DNA from: Methylomonas sp. 11b | GTDB lineage: Bacteria > Pseudomonadota > Gammaproteobacteria > Methylococcales > Methylomonadaceae | Assembly: GCF_000515215.1 (NCBI RefSeq) | Contig: NZ_KI911557.1 | Coordinates: forward strand, 1,695,586-1,759,585 | Length of the DNA: 64,000 bases | Direction: 5' to 3' | Part shown: piece by piece, positions 17,701-25,479 of the stretch | How positions within the stretch are numbered: position 1 is the first letter of the stretch | Layout of the letters: each line of letters starts with the position of its first letter | Position numbers and translations under genes: made by a program | Notes under the pieces: model-generated | Database searches by the model: none | What the model was told of the DNA's origin: nothing | Seen by the model: the letters and a program-made list of their open reading frames with translations, nothing else

Positions 17701-20501
17701 CGGATCAAATTCTTCAACGCATACCCTGCCCCTGACTTGGCCTGCAACGCAGTCACCCACTTCAGCAGTTTGCGGCGGGTGATGAACAAGCGCACCAGTG
17801 TGGTAACGATAGCGTCGGTCATCAACCAGGCTTGTTGTGCCAGCATGGTCAACGCCACCAGACTATTGCACAAGGCCCAAGCTACGTCTTCTAAGGCGCC
17901 GCGCAGATGGGTCGCGAAGGAAACCCCGCGCCGTGGCGCTGTGAAACCGGCAGTAAATGCCAAAACCGCCGGAAAAGCCAGCGCGGTCAGCACAAAACCG
18001 ACCAGGATCGCTAGCGGCGCCTGCGGTATGGCCCAACTGACAACCAGCGCAGAAAACGCCGCCGGCGCCGACAAGGAGCGGCGCAGATTATCCAGCATTT
18101 TCCAGCGGCCTATCAGTGGCATGCCTTTACCGCGCGCGCCGAAAATCCACGGTATCAATTGCCAATCGCCACGCGCCCATCGATGGCCGCGCGAGTCTGC
18201 GACTTCGGTGTGCGATGGGAATTCTTCGAAAAACTCTATGTCGCTGACCAGGCCGCAACGTACATAAACGCTCTCGAATAAGTCGTGACTGAGCTGAGTG
18301 TTATCCGGCACCCGCCCGGCCAGCGCAGCCTCGAAACTGTCGACATGATACAAGCCCTTGCCACTATAGGTACCCAGCCCAAACAGATCCTGATACAACT
18401 CCGATACCGAACTGGAATAGGCATCGGTGCCGGAGGCCCCGGCGAAAATTTGATGAAACATCGAGCGTTCCTGGCGTTGCGGCAAGGTAGGCGTGACTCT
18501 GGGCTGCAAGATACCGTAACCATCCACGATGGCCTGGCTGTCGGCATCGAACACCGGCTTATTCAGCGGATGTGCCGCCACCCCAACCAATTGCGCGACC
18601 ACACCCATCGGCAGCTTGGTATCGGCATCCAGAGTGATGACGTAGCACACGCCGGGCGGCGCGGCGGCAGGTTGACCAGCGATCGGCAGAAACGAGGTAT
18701 CGGTAGCGCCGCGCAGCAGACGATTAAATTCCTGTAACTTGCCGCGTTTACGCTCCCAGCCCATCCACTTGCCTTCACTGGCGTTCCACAAACGTTTACG
18801 GTGAAACACAAAAAAGCGCTGCTGAGCGTACTTGGCGTTCAAGGCATTGACCGCCCCAATCGCCACGCTCAACAGCTTATCGTCGTTGGCTTGAGTTTCC
18901 TGCTCGGCATCGGTCCAATCGGACAACAGCGCGAACCGCACCGCACCGTCCGGGTTGGCCAGATAGCGGATTTCCATTTGTTCGACTTGTTGTCTAACCC
19001 CTGCTTCGCTGACAAACATAGTCGGCACGACCACGAAGGTGCTCAAGGCTTCCGGCACACCCTCTTTTAGTTCCAGACGCGGTAAATGATTGGGCGGCAG
19101 GCCGGCCACAATAAAATGATTCAGCAGGCCAACGGCGATATCCGATGCCGGAAATACCAAGACCAAAACCAGTAAGGCTAATTGAAAGCCGTTCAATCCG
19201 GCGGCGCTGGATAGGCTCAACGGCAAGGCCAATAAACACAGCGTCATTAATCCCAGGCTGCCGACATAGGCCAGCCCGGCATGACTGACATAGGTACGCA
19301 ACAGCCGTTGTTTAAAGGGCGAACGGTAATGCACTTTTGCTTCGAAAGCATAACGGCCGGCACCGATCAGATAATATCCCGGCTCCATTTGCCGTTCGTC
19401 GCCACTGTCTTGATCTATGGCGATTTGCACTTCAGCGATGGCCAATTGTGCAATTTCAACTTCCGATACTGGCGAGCGCTTGGCAAGTTCTTCTATGGCA
19501 TGCCGGTAACGGTCGCGCGTCAGAAAGTCCATGGCCGCATAGCCGTCATGCGCGCGTAAACAGGCATCCACCAGGCTGACGTCTTCGACAAACTGCGGCC
19601 AATCGAACGCGGAGATGGCGCGCATGCTGGTAATGATATTGCGTACCGTCATGTTGTCGGCGATTTGCGCGGCGTGTTCCCGATGCACGATGTCGTCCAG
19701 GCTCAGGCCTTGCTCGCCGAGCCAATCGCTGAGGAATTTCAAAGACAAGGCAATCGCCGGATGCGGATCGTGCGAGCGCTGCAAAATCTGCACGGCATAG
19801 GCTTGGCGCAACTGTTCGGCCGGCAACACGCCAGCCGGAATGACCGGATCCGGACTATCGCTGCGGGCGACCACTTGTTCGACGTGATCGACAAACTGGT
19901 CCGCCAAGCGCCGGCCGTTTTGCGAACGCATGATGCTGACCGCCAAGCGCCGGAGATTTTCGACCAGCAACACCCGCAACGTAATCGGGATGGCCCATAG
20001 TTCGCCCAAGGTTAGCGGCTCGACGCTTTGATAGGCCTTGACGAACAGATTCAGCAAGTCCGGCGCGAAGCGGCTGTCGGTATGCGCCACCAAAGCCCAG
20101 GCGATGCCGTAAACGCGCGGATAGCCGGCTAATACGCCTTCGGCCAGTTTGGGTAGTTCGCGCGAATAGCTTTCCGGCAGATCGACATGAATATCGCTGA
20201 CCTGCTCTTCGATGACATGAAAATTATCCAACAGCCATTCCGCAGCGGGCGTGATGGCATGCTGCTCGCGCACTGCCTTGGCCACGGATTTATACGCTTC
20301 CAGCAAGACCAAGGCATTCTCGCGTACCCGAGGAATTAACTTATGGCCCTTCTTCAGCGTGGTGATTTTTTGGGCTTTTGCCAGACTGACCGCATGCTGC
20401 TCCAAGCGCTCGGTATTGAATAATTCAAAACGAATCGGTGCTTCCTCGCCGCCCGGATGCTCGCTTCTAACATGCCGCCGTTGTTCTCGCCGCTTGGCCA
20501 T
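11799..20501 (-). CDS. ndvB: Cyclic beta-1,2-glucan synthase (GT84-GH94)
   Basis: A single 2900-residue protein, close in length and layout to NdvB/Cgs of Rhizobium, Agrobacterium and Brucella (about 2830-2870). An N-terminal soluble part (to about 400) is followed by two membrane helices (about 404-464). Next comes a GT84 glycosyltransferase domain with the DxD-type motif DADTKLP near residue 620 and HRWARGDWQLIPW near 770. More membrane helices lie at about 814-850 and 937-975. The glycoamylase-like domain has YMAHHQGMSLVAF near 1545. The C-terminal GH94 phosphorylase domains include IGSGDWNDGMNRVG near 2578, whose Asp is the expected catalytic acid. The enzyme starts, elongates and closes cyclic beta-1,2-glucan and sets its length. 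These glucans act in the periplasm in osmotic adaptation. The start at 20501 gives a basic, soluble N-terminus. Confidence 0.95.
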   Translation of the reverse strand: MAKRREQRRHVRSEHPGGEEAPIRFELFNTERLEQHAVSLAKAQKITTLKKGHKLIPRVRENALVLLEAYKSVAKAVREQHAITPAAEWLLDNFHVIEEQVSDIHVDLPESYSRELPKLAEGVLAGYPRVYGIAWALVAHTDSRFAPDLLNLFVKAYQSVEPLTLGELWAIPITLRVLLVENLRRLAVSIMRSQNGRRLADQFVDHVEQVVARSDSPDPVIPAGVLPAEQLRQAYAVQILQRSHDPHPAIALSLKFLSDWLGEQGLSLDDIVHREHAAQIADNMTVRNIITSMRAISAFDWPQFVEDVSLVDACLRAHDGYAAMDFLTRDRYRHAIEELAKRSPVSEVEIAQLAIAEVQIAIDQDSGDERQMEPGYYLIGAGRYAFEAKVHYRSPFKQRLLRTYVSHAGLAYVGSLGLMTLCLLALPLSLSSAAGLNGFQLALLVLVLVFPASDIAVGLLNHFIVAGLPPNHLPRLELKEGVPEALSTFVVVPTMFVSEAGVRQQVEQMEIRYLANPDGAVRFALLSDWTDAEQETQANDDKLLSVAIGAVNALNAKYAQQRFFVFHRKRLWNASEGKWMGWERKRGKLQEFNRLLRGATDTSFLPIAGQPAAAPPGVCYVITLDADTKLPMGVVAQLVGVAAHPLNKPVFDADSQAIVDGYGILQPRVTPTLPQRQERSMFHQIFAGASGTDAYSSSVSELYQDLFGLGTYSGKGLYHVDSFEAALAGRVPDNTQLSHDLFESVYVRCGLVSDIEFFEEFPSHTEVADSRGHRWARGDWQLIPWIFGARGKGMPLIGRWKMLDNLRRSLSAPAAFSALVVSWAIPQAPLAILVGFVLTALAFPAVLAFTAGFTAPRRGVSFATHLRGALEDVAWALCNSLVALTMLAQQAWLMTDAIVTTLVRLFITRRKLLKWVTALQAKSGAGYALKNLIRPLSHSSSVVFGAGALVVLCNPDAIVAAAPFLLLWWLAPVVARALSLPPKIDIAEALLPADSAQLRLYGRRIWRFFTTFVTAEEHYLPPDNFQEDPQAVIAHRSSPTNFGLYLLSVVSARDFGWLGLTDTVERLEATLATLTDLPKLHGHFYNWYDTRNLQMLEPRYVSTVDSGNLAGHLLTLAQACREIASKPLDLTNALLGLADTHRLLLNALANINDDRRIVTVTLRELRQKITILGELLASRPVDTAGWSVLWQQLTVCANALLDLANAHAVERGDSLDNEVLAWAAFLCDDIRSHARDVATLIPWIHFPEQYPSLCSQSAELSQQFGLETPLCNLPGSYTIWANHEEYSQPEAATADKKALIVLLRRAGDQAKALHKRVEFMVEQLEGMFRDMDFRFLYDTNRHMFAIGYRVAEGAIDPSYYDLLASEARLSSIIAIAKRDVPSTHWFHLGRRVTRVAHGTVLLSWSGSMFEYLMPSLVTFTPRYSLLDQTCRLVVKRQIAYGKERGVPWGVSESAFNGRDLYFTYQYSAFGVPGLGMKRGLGEELVIAPYATALAAMYLPHAAVENFARLERDGALGRYGFYEALDFTPVRLAEGQRVAMVRCYMAHHQGMSLVAFANVVHDGAMRHRFHRTALIQAADLLLQERIPHGADTSVLPLLQELSDVKETVQPPVRRVPSPMSSVPSTLLLSNGRYSLMITAAGSGYSQWRNLAVTRWREDSTRDAWGSYLYLRDVDSGQVWSAGYQPTTATPEHYEVVFVEDRARITRTDGAIVTTLEIVVSPEDDAEIRRLSLTNNSMHEREIEVTSYAEIVLTTMQADIAHPAFSNLFVQTEYLPQTRALLAHRRQRSAEDPQLWAAHVLADRQTGDGLQYETDRARFIGRGQTLRAPLAVMDGRPLSNTVGSVLDPIFSLRTRIKIAAGATEHLTFTTLVAASRQAAADLSDKYHNLMAWERASALAWTHAHVQLHHLHTKPDEAQLFQMLANRLLYADPSLRPAGKFLQLNALNVTSLWRYGISGDRPILLLRVGEPEDRGIVEQLLRAHEYWRIKGLAVDLLILNEKEVSYVEDLQNLLETLVRENQARSASAEHEQQGAIFVLQARLLCLEDRRLLQTSARAMLVGNRGTLAEQLLRHPRPAMPFISKQPLLLPAVEAPALAVPPLEFFNGLGGFANDGREYVIVLDKGQSTPAPWINVIANPEFGFTVSELGSGCTWCGNSRENQLTPWSNDPVGDAPGEVFYIRDEDSNELWTPTALPIRVDNAGYLIRHGQGYSRFEHHSHGIHSELLQFVSPDDPVKISALTLTNVSGRRRRLSVTAYLEWVLGASRSVTAPHIVTELDAETGAMLAYNPWDQEFGERIAFADLAGRQTAWTANRSEFLGRNGSLDAPAGLLNRKPLKNRVGAGMDPCAALQTSIELAADEKIEIVFFLGQGKDKAHAVELIRRHRAVDLATAFAEVTQSWQTILGKVQVKTPDRELDVLLNSWLLYQTLSCRMWARAAFYQVGGAFGFRDQLQDSMALAVTRPDLTRAHILRAAARQFEPGDVQHWWHPPTGRGVRTRFSDDRVWLPFVLAHYLKVSGDTLILEESLPFLEGPELVAEQDDAYFHPTETLRAASLFEHCARTLDLSLATGAHGLPLIGSGDWNDGMNRVGNRGQGESIWLAWFLIKTLSEFAVIAETRGDNERAVRWLEHAGQLRSAVETEGWDGAWYRRAYFDDGSPLGSATNSECRIDSIAQSWGIISGAADPERARRAMESVREYLVRYGDDLLLLFTPPFDKTERDPGYIKSYPPGIRENGGQYTHAAIWSVIAYAMLGEGDQAGELLRMLNPIKRTTSRTGVYAYKVEPYVLAADIYSEAPHARRGGWTWYTGASGWFYRAGLESILGLQVCGDRLLFEPCIPRAWQSYSVTYRHGASVYQISIDNPNGVSRGIASMTLDGGAQMPGEGIRLLDDGKSHQVSVVLGS

Positions 20502-20582
20502 GGATTAGTGCTCCGTTCTGATGAATGTGGTGACAATCGCCTGTCGGCGAGGTTGATTGGGCCTCGCTGGGAGGCGGTTGGC

Positions 20583-20620
20583 AAAAAGACTGGTTGGGCC
20601 GAAGGGAATCGAGCCCAACG
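20583..20620 (-). terminator. Possible terminator after the DUF3309 gene
   Basis: On the minus strand GTTGGGC pairs with GCCCAAC across a 13-base loop and is followed by CAGTCTTTTTGC. It lies between the DUF3309 stop and the ndvB start, so ndvB probably has its own promoter. Confidence 0.45.
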
Positions 20621-20639
20621 TTTCTTTGGAGAGGTGTAA

Positions 20640-20798
20640 CTAGATTCTGCCGAGTACCAGTAGAATCAATATGATGATCAACACCAAGCCTAAGCCGCCG
20701 CTGGGTCCATAGCCCCAAGAACGGCTGTGCGGCCAAACCGGGATTACGCCCAGCAACATCAGGATCAGTATGATGAGTATCAGTGTGCTAAGTGACAT
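20640..20798 (-). CDS. DUF3309 family tiny membrane protein
   Basis: A 52-residue frame: MSLSTLILIILILMLLGVIP, VWPHSRSWGYGPSGG, then LGLVLIIILILLVLGRI. Two hydrophobic helices joined by the WPxSRxWGYGPSGG turn are the DUF3309 signature. GGAGCACTACC precedes the ATG. Function is unknown; the family is common near stress and cell-envelope genes. Confidence 0.88.
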   Translation of the reverse strand: MSLSTLILIILILMLLGVIPVWPHSRSWGYGPSGGLGLVLIIILILLVLGRI

Positions 20799-20867
20799 GG
20801 TAGTGCTCCTTAAGGAGTGAGGACGTTAACGTGAAACTGTGCAGAACAGCTCGAACTAAGCATGCAC

Positions 20868-20999
20868 CTAGCGGTGTATCAACCCCAACACTCCCACGAC
20901 AATCAAATAGACCGCCACGAAATAATTCAGAAACCGGGGCACGACTAAAATCAAAATGCCGATCACCAGCGCCAGTAAGGGTTCGATTGCCAGATTCAT
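20868..20999 (-). CDS. DUF3096 family tiny membrane protein
   Basis: A 43-residue frame from the ATG at 20999 (GGAGGTTTATC upstream): MNLAIEPLLALVIGILILVV, PRFLNYFVAVYLIVVG, VLGLIHR. This is the two-helix layout of DUF3096. It probably shares a leftward transcript with the DUF3309 gene. One copy of the repeated site lies 54 bases before its start and also faces the Crp-type gene at 21468. Confidence 0.85.
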   Translation of the reverse strand: MNLAIEPLLALVIGILILVVPRFLNYFVAVYLIVVGVLGLIHR

Positions 21000-21052
21000 G
21001 ATAAACCTCCGCGAATAGTGGAGATCAGAGCTTAACCCGATGATCTGGCAGG

Positions 21053-21073
21053 GTCTGTACGCTATCGCACACA
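21053..21073 (+). promoter_or_regulatory. Repeated site between the DUF3096 gene and a Crp/Fnr gene
   Basis: Core GTACGCTATCGCAC with left flank GTCT and right end ACA. It lies in the divergent gap upstream of the first Crp/Fnr-type regulator, although the dead dehydrogenase fragment stands between. Confidence 0.55.
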
Positions 21074-21114
21074 CCTCGCCTTTAAGCCAATGCCGTTAAA
21101 TTAAGCACTCATAG

Positions 21115-21300
21115 GTGAAAATTTATTCGCACCAAAGAGGGGTGTTCGGGATTGGCGGCCTGGGCCATATGGGTATCAAGTTGGCGGACGCGAGGGGCAG
21201 GCATGTGGTCGCCTTCACAAAATCCAAGTCCAAGCGCGAGGCGGGCAAGGTACTGGGCACAGATGCGGCTGTGATCGGGCGATCTCTGGCAGGTTGTTGA
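21115..21300 (+). pseudogene. Fragment of a zinc-dependent alcohol dehydrogenase
   Basis: The frame contains [20 protein letters not shown] followed by [20 protein letters not shown]. This is the NAD(P)-binding Rossmann core of YahK/CaiD-type cinnamyl-alcohol dehydrogenases (family form [16 protein letters not shown]). Only about 55 residues remain of a roughly 350-residue enzyme. No catalytic zinc-site domain precedes it and the frame stops soon after. It is a gene relic left by deletion. Confidence 0.8.
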
Positions 21301-21467
21301 AATTCTCGATGGCGATACGCAAAGCGGTACAAAAAGCTGACTATGCCGAATGCTAATATTTGTATTTCAATGAGTTGTAGTTGGCGGAGGTAGCATTCGG
21401 TATACTGATTAAGGTTCTGTATAGAATTTCAACAGCCTGTTAACCTTTCAGTTCCAAAAGAGTCTAA

Positions 21468-22238
21468 ATGCCCGCCAAACCTGAGCCGCAACACAATCAT
21501 CTTCTCGCGGCCTTGTCGCCGGACGTGCAAAGCCGTTTGTTTCCTTACCTGGAACTGGTACCGTTGCCATTGCGCGCGCTGCTGTATGAATCCAGGCGGC
21601 CCATGCGCCACGTTTACTTTCCCACAGACTCTATAGTGTCGCTGCAATATATGATGGAAAACGGCGCATCGACCGCGATCTCCGTGGTGGGCAATGAGGG
21701 CTTGCTGGGCATCACCTTGTTTTTGGGCGGCGAGAGCACACCGAGCCGGTCGATGGTACAGAGTGCCGGTTTTGCTTATCGGCTCCCCAGGCTACAGGTG
21801 AAACAGGAATTCAACCGCCACGGCCAATTGTTGATGCTGATGCTGCGCTACACGCAAGCCTTGATCACGCAAATCTCGCAAACCGCGGTGTGCAACCGGC
21901 AGCACTCGATCGACCAGCAGCTCTGCCGCTGGCTCCTGCTTTCCATGGATCGCCTGTCTCACAACCACTTAACCATGACACAGGATTTCATCAGCAACAT
22001 GCTCGGTGTGCGCCGCGAAAGCGTCACCCAGGCCGCGCTAAATTTGCAGCAGCGGGGGGTGATTTCCTATTCGCGCGGGTTAATCAAGGTGCTCGACCGG
22101 CCGAAACTTGAAACGCTGAGTTGCGAGTGCTACAGCGTGGTCAAGAAGGAAACGGATCTGCTGCTCGATTACCTGCCGCAGCGCCGCGTGATCACGAATC
22201 CCGATACTATCCCCACTGCGACGCTTCCTACGCTGTAG
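21468..22238 (+). CDS. Crp/Fnr family transcriptional regulator (paralogue 1)
   Basis: A 256-residue protein. The N-terminal cyclic-nucleotide-like beta-roll includes VYFPTDSIVSLQYMMENG and VVGNEGLLGITLFLGGE, then a long dimer helix. The C-terminal winged helix reads LTMTQDFISNMLGVRRESVT followed by QAALNLQQRGVISYSRG. It lacks the cAMP-contact RS pair of Crp and the Cys cluster of Fnr, so the signal it senses is unknown. The recognition helix GVRRESVTQAA is nearly the same as in the paralogues at 31668 and 35716. A copy of the repeated site lies upstream, which suggests self-control (inference). Confidence 0.88.
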   Translation: MPAKPEPQHNHLLAALSPDVQSRLFPYLELVPLPLRALLYESRRPMRHVYFPTDSIVSLQYMMENGASTAISVVGNEGLLGITLFLGGESTPSRSMVQSAGFAYRLPRLQVKQEFNRHGQLLMLMLRYTQALITQISQTAVCNRQHSIDQQLCRWLLLSMDRLSHNHLTMTQDFISNMLGVRRESVTQAALNLQQRGVISYSRGLIKVLDRPKLETLSCECYSVVKKETDLLLDYLPQRRVITNPDTIPTATLPTL

Positions 22239-22345
22239 GCCATGAGCCTTCACTAAAAAGAGCGCCTGAACAAAGATGGACAGGTCTTGCAGCAGCACGT
22301 TTAGCTAACAATTGCTGTTACACGACAGCAACCCTGCGTCCGCCA

Positions 22346-23692
22346 TTAGCCCATTTGGTGGGTCTGATCCGGCGAGAAAAAGTTGACCTGATTCCGTCCC
22401 TTGTTTTTCGAGGCATACATTGCCGAATCCGCATGATTCACCAACTCGGTGGCATAAGTCGTATCCTGCGGAGAGAGCGACACGCCGATACTGGCCGAGA
22501 TTTGAATGGTATGGTTGCCAAGATCGAAGGGTTCGGCCAGCCGTTGCCGAATTTTTTCGGCGACGATTTCAACGTGCTCCGGATTTTGTAAGTTCTTCAA
22601 GATAACGATAAATTCATCGCCCCCGATACGCGCAGCGGTATCGCTTTCCCGAACACAGGCGTGAATGCGTTCTGCTGTTTGCTTTAACAAACTGTCGCCA
22701 GCCTCATGGCCGAATTGATCGTTGATTTCCTTGAAATAATCCAAATCAATAAACAGCAGTGCAATGGGCGAACCAAAACGGTGGGAGTGTTTGACGGATT
22801 CTTCCAGCCGATGGGTGAAAAAGCTGCGATTGGGCAATCCGGTCAAATCATCATAGTTGGCCTTAGTCCAGTTATTATGTTCCGAGGCTCTACGTTCGGT
22901 GACGTCGTGTCCTATACAGACGACTGACTCTACCTCACCGTCTTTGTTGAACACCGGTGTAAATACATAGTCATGCCAGACCGGTTTTCCGGAGCTGGCT
23001 GTATAGGGCGCTTCCCGGCTAACGGACCCTTTGGAACGAATCACCTGTTCAACTTGTCCCTGTAGCTCTGCCGCAATCGGCACGTGCAGATCGTAGCAAT
23101 TTTTTCCTATCATTTCCTCCATCGTCAGACCGAATAAATCCTTCAGTTGTTTATTCGCATACACAAACCTGCCGTCAAGATCGAAGCTAAAGATTAGATC
23201 GGAACCACACGCCAGTATGGTCTCGAACATGCGTGAGTCATATTCTTTTTCGGTCGAGTAACCGACCACCGACTCGGTGATAGCTTGATCGATGGCTTCG
23301 TTGAAGCGGATCAGATCGCCCAAGTCGGTTTCTGCATTAATCTGCTTGAAATCCTGCTTTATCCAGAGTCTGGTCACACTGGCACGCAGGGCACGAAATT
23401 CGGAGACCGTGGAATTGAGGCTGAAACCTGCCGCTAAACGTTCCGATCCATGCGTGGTTGCCGCGGTTACGGAACCATCGGAGATTTGTTGACCCTTTGC
23501 CTTTTGGCTTTGATCCTTCGCGGACTGGGGACGAGCCAGATCAGCGGCAATCGTGAGCAGCATCTGTCTGAGGTGATCGCCCAATTCGCGCTTATTCATG
23601 CCGTCCGCGTCCGGCAGGTAGTTTGCGGCGAATTCTTCCCACTCATGCAGGATACCTTCAAGATTTTCAAGGATAAATTTATCAAGGCGCAT
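22346..23692 (-). CDS. Diguanylate cyclase with RsbRD-like N-terminus and PAS domain
   Basis: A 448-residue protein. Residues about 1-150 form a helical RsbRD/RsbU-like sensor segment (ILHEWEEFAANYLPDADG, RALRASVTRLWIKQD). Residues about 160-280 are a PAS/PAC domain (IFSFDLDGRFVYANKQLKD, CIGHDVTERR). The rest is a GGDEF domain with DDLTGLPNRSFF, the intact active site IGGDEF, and a RESD inhibitory site five residues before it. It should make cyclic di-GMP in the cytoplasm with product feedback. No heme or FAD residues can be assigned to the PAS domain. It stands alone, convergent with the Crp-type gene. Confidence 0.9.
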   Translation of the reverse strand: MRLDKFILENLEGILHEWEEFAANYLPDADGMNKRELGDHLRQMLLTIAADLARPQSAKDQSQKAKGQQISDGSVTAATTHGSERLAAGFSLNSTVSEFRALRASVTRLWIKQDFKQINAETDLGDLIRFNEAIDQAITESVVGYSTEKEYDSRMFETILACGSDLIFSFDLDGRFVYANKQLKDLFGLTMEEMIGKNCYDLHVPIAAELQGQVEQVIRSKGSVSREAPYTASSGKPVWHDYVFTPVFNKDGEVESVVCIGHDVTERRASEHNNWTKANYDDLTGLPNRSFFTHRLEESVKHSHRFGSPIALLFIDLDYFKEINDQFGHEAGDSLLKQTAERIHACVRESDTAARIGGDEFIVILKNLQNPEHVEIVAEKIRQRLAEPFDLGNHTIQISASIGVSLSPQDTTYATELVNHADSAMYASKNKGRNQVNFFSPDQTHQMG

Positions 23693-23969
23693 AGTGGTCT
23701 CGTTTTCTATAAGTGTTGCCGGGCCAGGAGGTCGGATCGTCAGGCTCTAAACCCCAAGCGTTTAGTTCGGCGCCCGGACCGTCGGGCATTTTTCTCGACC
23801 ATCCGGGTTCTGAGCACTAACGATGCCGAAAATAGCGGCGACGGCCAGCTTCGGCGCGCGAACCATCGAGCAGATAACTCAGACAGCCAAGCTCAAAGCT
23901 TGAGGGATGAAGCAAATAACTCGAACGCCGGAGTTTAGGCAACAACGTTATTCGATTTGACGGGCTCGG

Positions 23970-24542
23970 TTATTCCGGCAAATCCTTGGTGGAATCGCCG
24001 CACTTCGGCAACATTCGCCGCAGGGTATTGTCGCGCAGCATATAGTGATGATACAGCGCGGCGGCGCTATGCAAACCGATCAGAAAATAACCCAATGTAC
24101 CGACGGTTTCGTGAAAACCCTCTATCAATTCGGCAAAGCTCTTACTTTCGCCGATCAGCGCCGGCAGTTGTAAGCCAAAAAATGGAATTGGTTTGGCTTC
24201 GGCGCTGAGTAGCAACCATCCCGACAAGGGCATGACTATCATCAGCGCGTATAGAGTCAGATGCATGCTGCGACCCAGCAGATTTTGCCAGCGCGGCGGT
24301 TCGGGTTGGATAGCCGGATACCGCCCTTGAAACATAAACAGCAAGCGCGGTCCAATCAACACCAATAGGCTTAGACCCAGCATAAAATGCCAGGCTTTCA
24401 TGGCCTCGCGCGGATCGCTGCCCTTGGGAAACAGTTCGCGTAGTTCGATGCTGGCGTAAATCGCGACAAACAACAATACGATTATCCAGTGCAGCGCCAT
24501 TGAGAGCGTGCCGTAACGTTCGGTGTTATTTAGCCATTTCAT
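23970..24542 (-). CDS. Cytochrome b561 family protein
   Basis: A 190-residue protein with four membrane helices. Histidines at the expected heme positions are seen in SMALHWIIVLLFV, KAWHFMLGLSLLV, EGFHETVGTLGYF and IGLHSAAALYHHY. The layout matches the bacterial YodB/CybB branch, which binds two b hemes and passes electrons from the quinone pool, often to reduce superoxide. GGAGG lies just before the start. It stands alone; its electron partner cannot be told from context. Confidence 0.9.
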   Translation of the reverse strand: MKWLNNTERYGTLSMALHWIIVLLFVAIYASIELRELFPKGSDPREAMKAWHFMLGLSLLVLIGPRLLFMFQGRYPAIQPEPPRWQNLLGRSMHLTLYALMIVMPLSGWLLLSAEAKPIPFFGLQLPALIGESKSFAELIEGFHETVGTLGYFLIGLHSAAALYHHYMLRDNTLRRMLPKCGDSTKDLPE

Positions 24543-24719
24543 GGATTTCCTCCGTGTATTTGGGACATTTCAATGTCGCAGCTGGTAGATTCGATTACTT
24601 CGCAGTGCTGCGAAACTGAATTAATCTTAGCAGGAACGGGTAAAGTCCACGATGATCGTGTGGTTCAAATATTACGCTAGAGCTGGCTTAGTAGCTGTGC
24701 GCTTTTGCTCCCTGTGGCC

Positions 24720-24793
24720 GTCATTCCCGCGAAAGCGACCGCGAAGCGAATCCAGCGTGCAAATGGACTCCCGCCTGCGCGGGAGCGACGATA
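24720..24793. repeat. REP-like CCCGCGAAAGCG repeat element
   Basis: The 24543-24878 gap has no gene. It holds TCATTCCCGCGAAAGCGACC and, 40 bases on, ACTCCCGCCTGCGCGGGAGC. Together they resemble the imperfect hairpin repeats scattered through many proteobacterial genomes. A related shorter copy is at 25399-25440. Confidence 0.5.
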
Positions 24794-24878
24794 TTAAAGG
24801 CCGGGTTAATACTTGGCCGCACACTCTGCGATTGAATGTATTGCGGGCTCTTGTAGGAATCACGCTTAGCTGACGATT

Positions 24879-25292
24879 CTAGTTATTGGGCCAAGTAAAC
24901 AACAGTGGCGACCGGTGTTTGTTGTCTATCGTTACACTTTTGCGGATCTCTTGTCCTTCATGTTCGGCGCTAATTCGATACCGTCCGGGTTTGAGTTTAG
25001 CAAACAATATCGGGCCATCGGCGACCGTTTCCAGTACGGTCTGATTATTTGCGCCGCTAATCCTGACGGCCACGTCGCTGAGATACTCGCCGGAGCCTTG
25101 CATGGAAAATTGCAGGCTCAGATTGTAATCTGAGCGCACCGCTTGCAGCGCATCCCGTTCATCGCCGCCTATCCCGCCGCTGACAAAAACCACGTCGCCT
25201 TGGGTTTGGGTGCGCAGTGGCGATGAATCCGCACTAGCGGAAAAGCTGTAGACAAGCCAAGGCAAAATCAGTGCATAGTGGATTAGTTTCAT
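24879..25292 (-). CDS. Exported carboxypeptidase-regulatory-like domain protein
   Basis: A 137-residue protein with a signal peptide (ALILPWLVYSFSASADS). It has a short GGIGGDERDALQAVRSDYN segment and a beta-sandwich that looks like a carboxypeptidase regulatory or PEGA-type fold (VAVRISGANNQTVLETVADG, KLKPGRYRISAEHEGQE). No catalytic residues are seen. It probably acts in the periplasm, but the role is unknown. It is separated by about 190 bases, including a REP-like repeat, from the OmpA/DUF4398 pair upstream. Confidence 0.6.
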   Translation of the reverse strand: MKLIHYALILPWLVYSFSASADSSPLRTQTQGDVVFVSGGIGGDERDALQAVRSDYNLSLQFSMQGSGEYLSDVAVRISGANNQTVLETVADGPILFAKLKPGRYRISAEHEGQEIRKSVTIDNKHRSPLLFTWPNN

Positions 25293-25398
25293 GGTCTTTG
25301 CTCCGTGGTCTGGGAATGCTGGGTGCCGTACAAGCTTGTCCCGAGCGCGAACTGAGCGCTCAGCCCGAACGGAATGCCTGCGTTAAATTGGGCCGAGC

Positions 25399-25440
25399 TA
25401 AGCATGTCGTCGCTCCCGCGAAAGCGGGAGCCCAGTGACA
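25399..25440. repeat. REP-like hairpin repeat
   Basis: TCGCTCCCGCGAAAGCGGGA forms a perfect hairpin (CTCCCGC/GCGGGAG) followed by GCCCAGTGACATC. It is related to the repeat at 24720-24793 and lies between two leftward genes. Confidence 0.5.
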
Positions 25441-25479
25441 TCAAGCTGTACCCGGTAATGGCGAATTGTCTAAATAGCA

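Noticed and set aside
12117..20317. Many long open frames on both strands inside the ndvB gene
   Set aside because: They are shadow frames of a gene with high-GC codon use; none has a recognisable domain or ribosome binding site.
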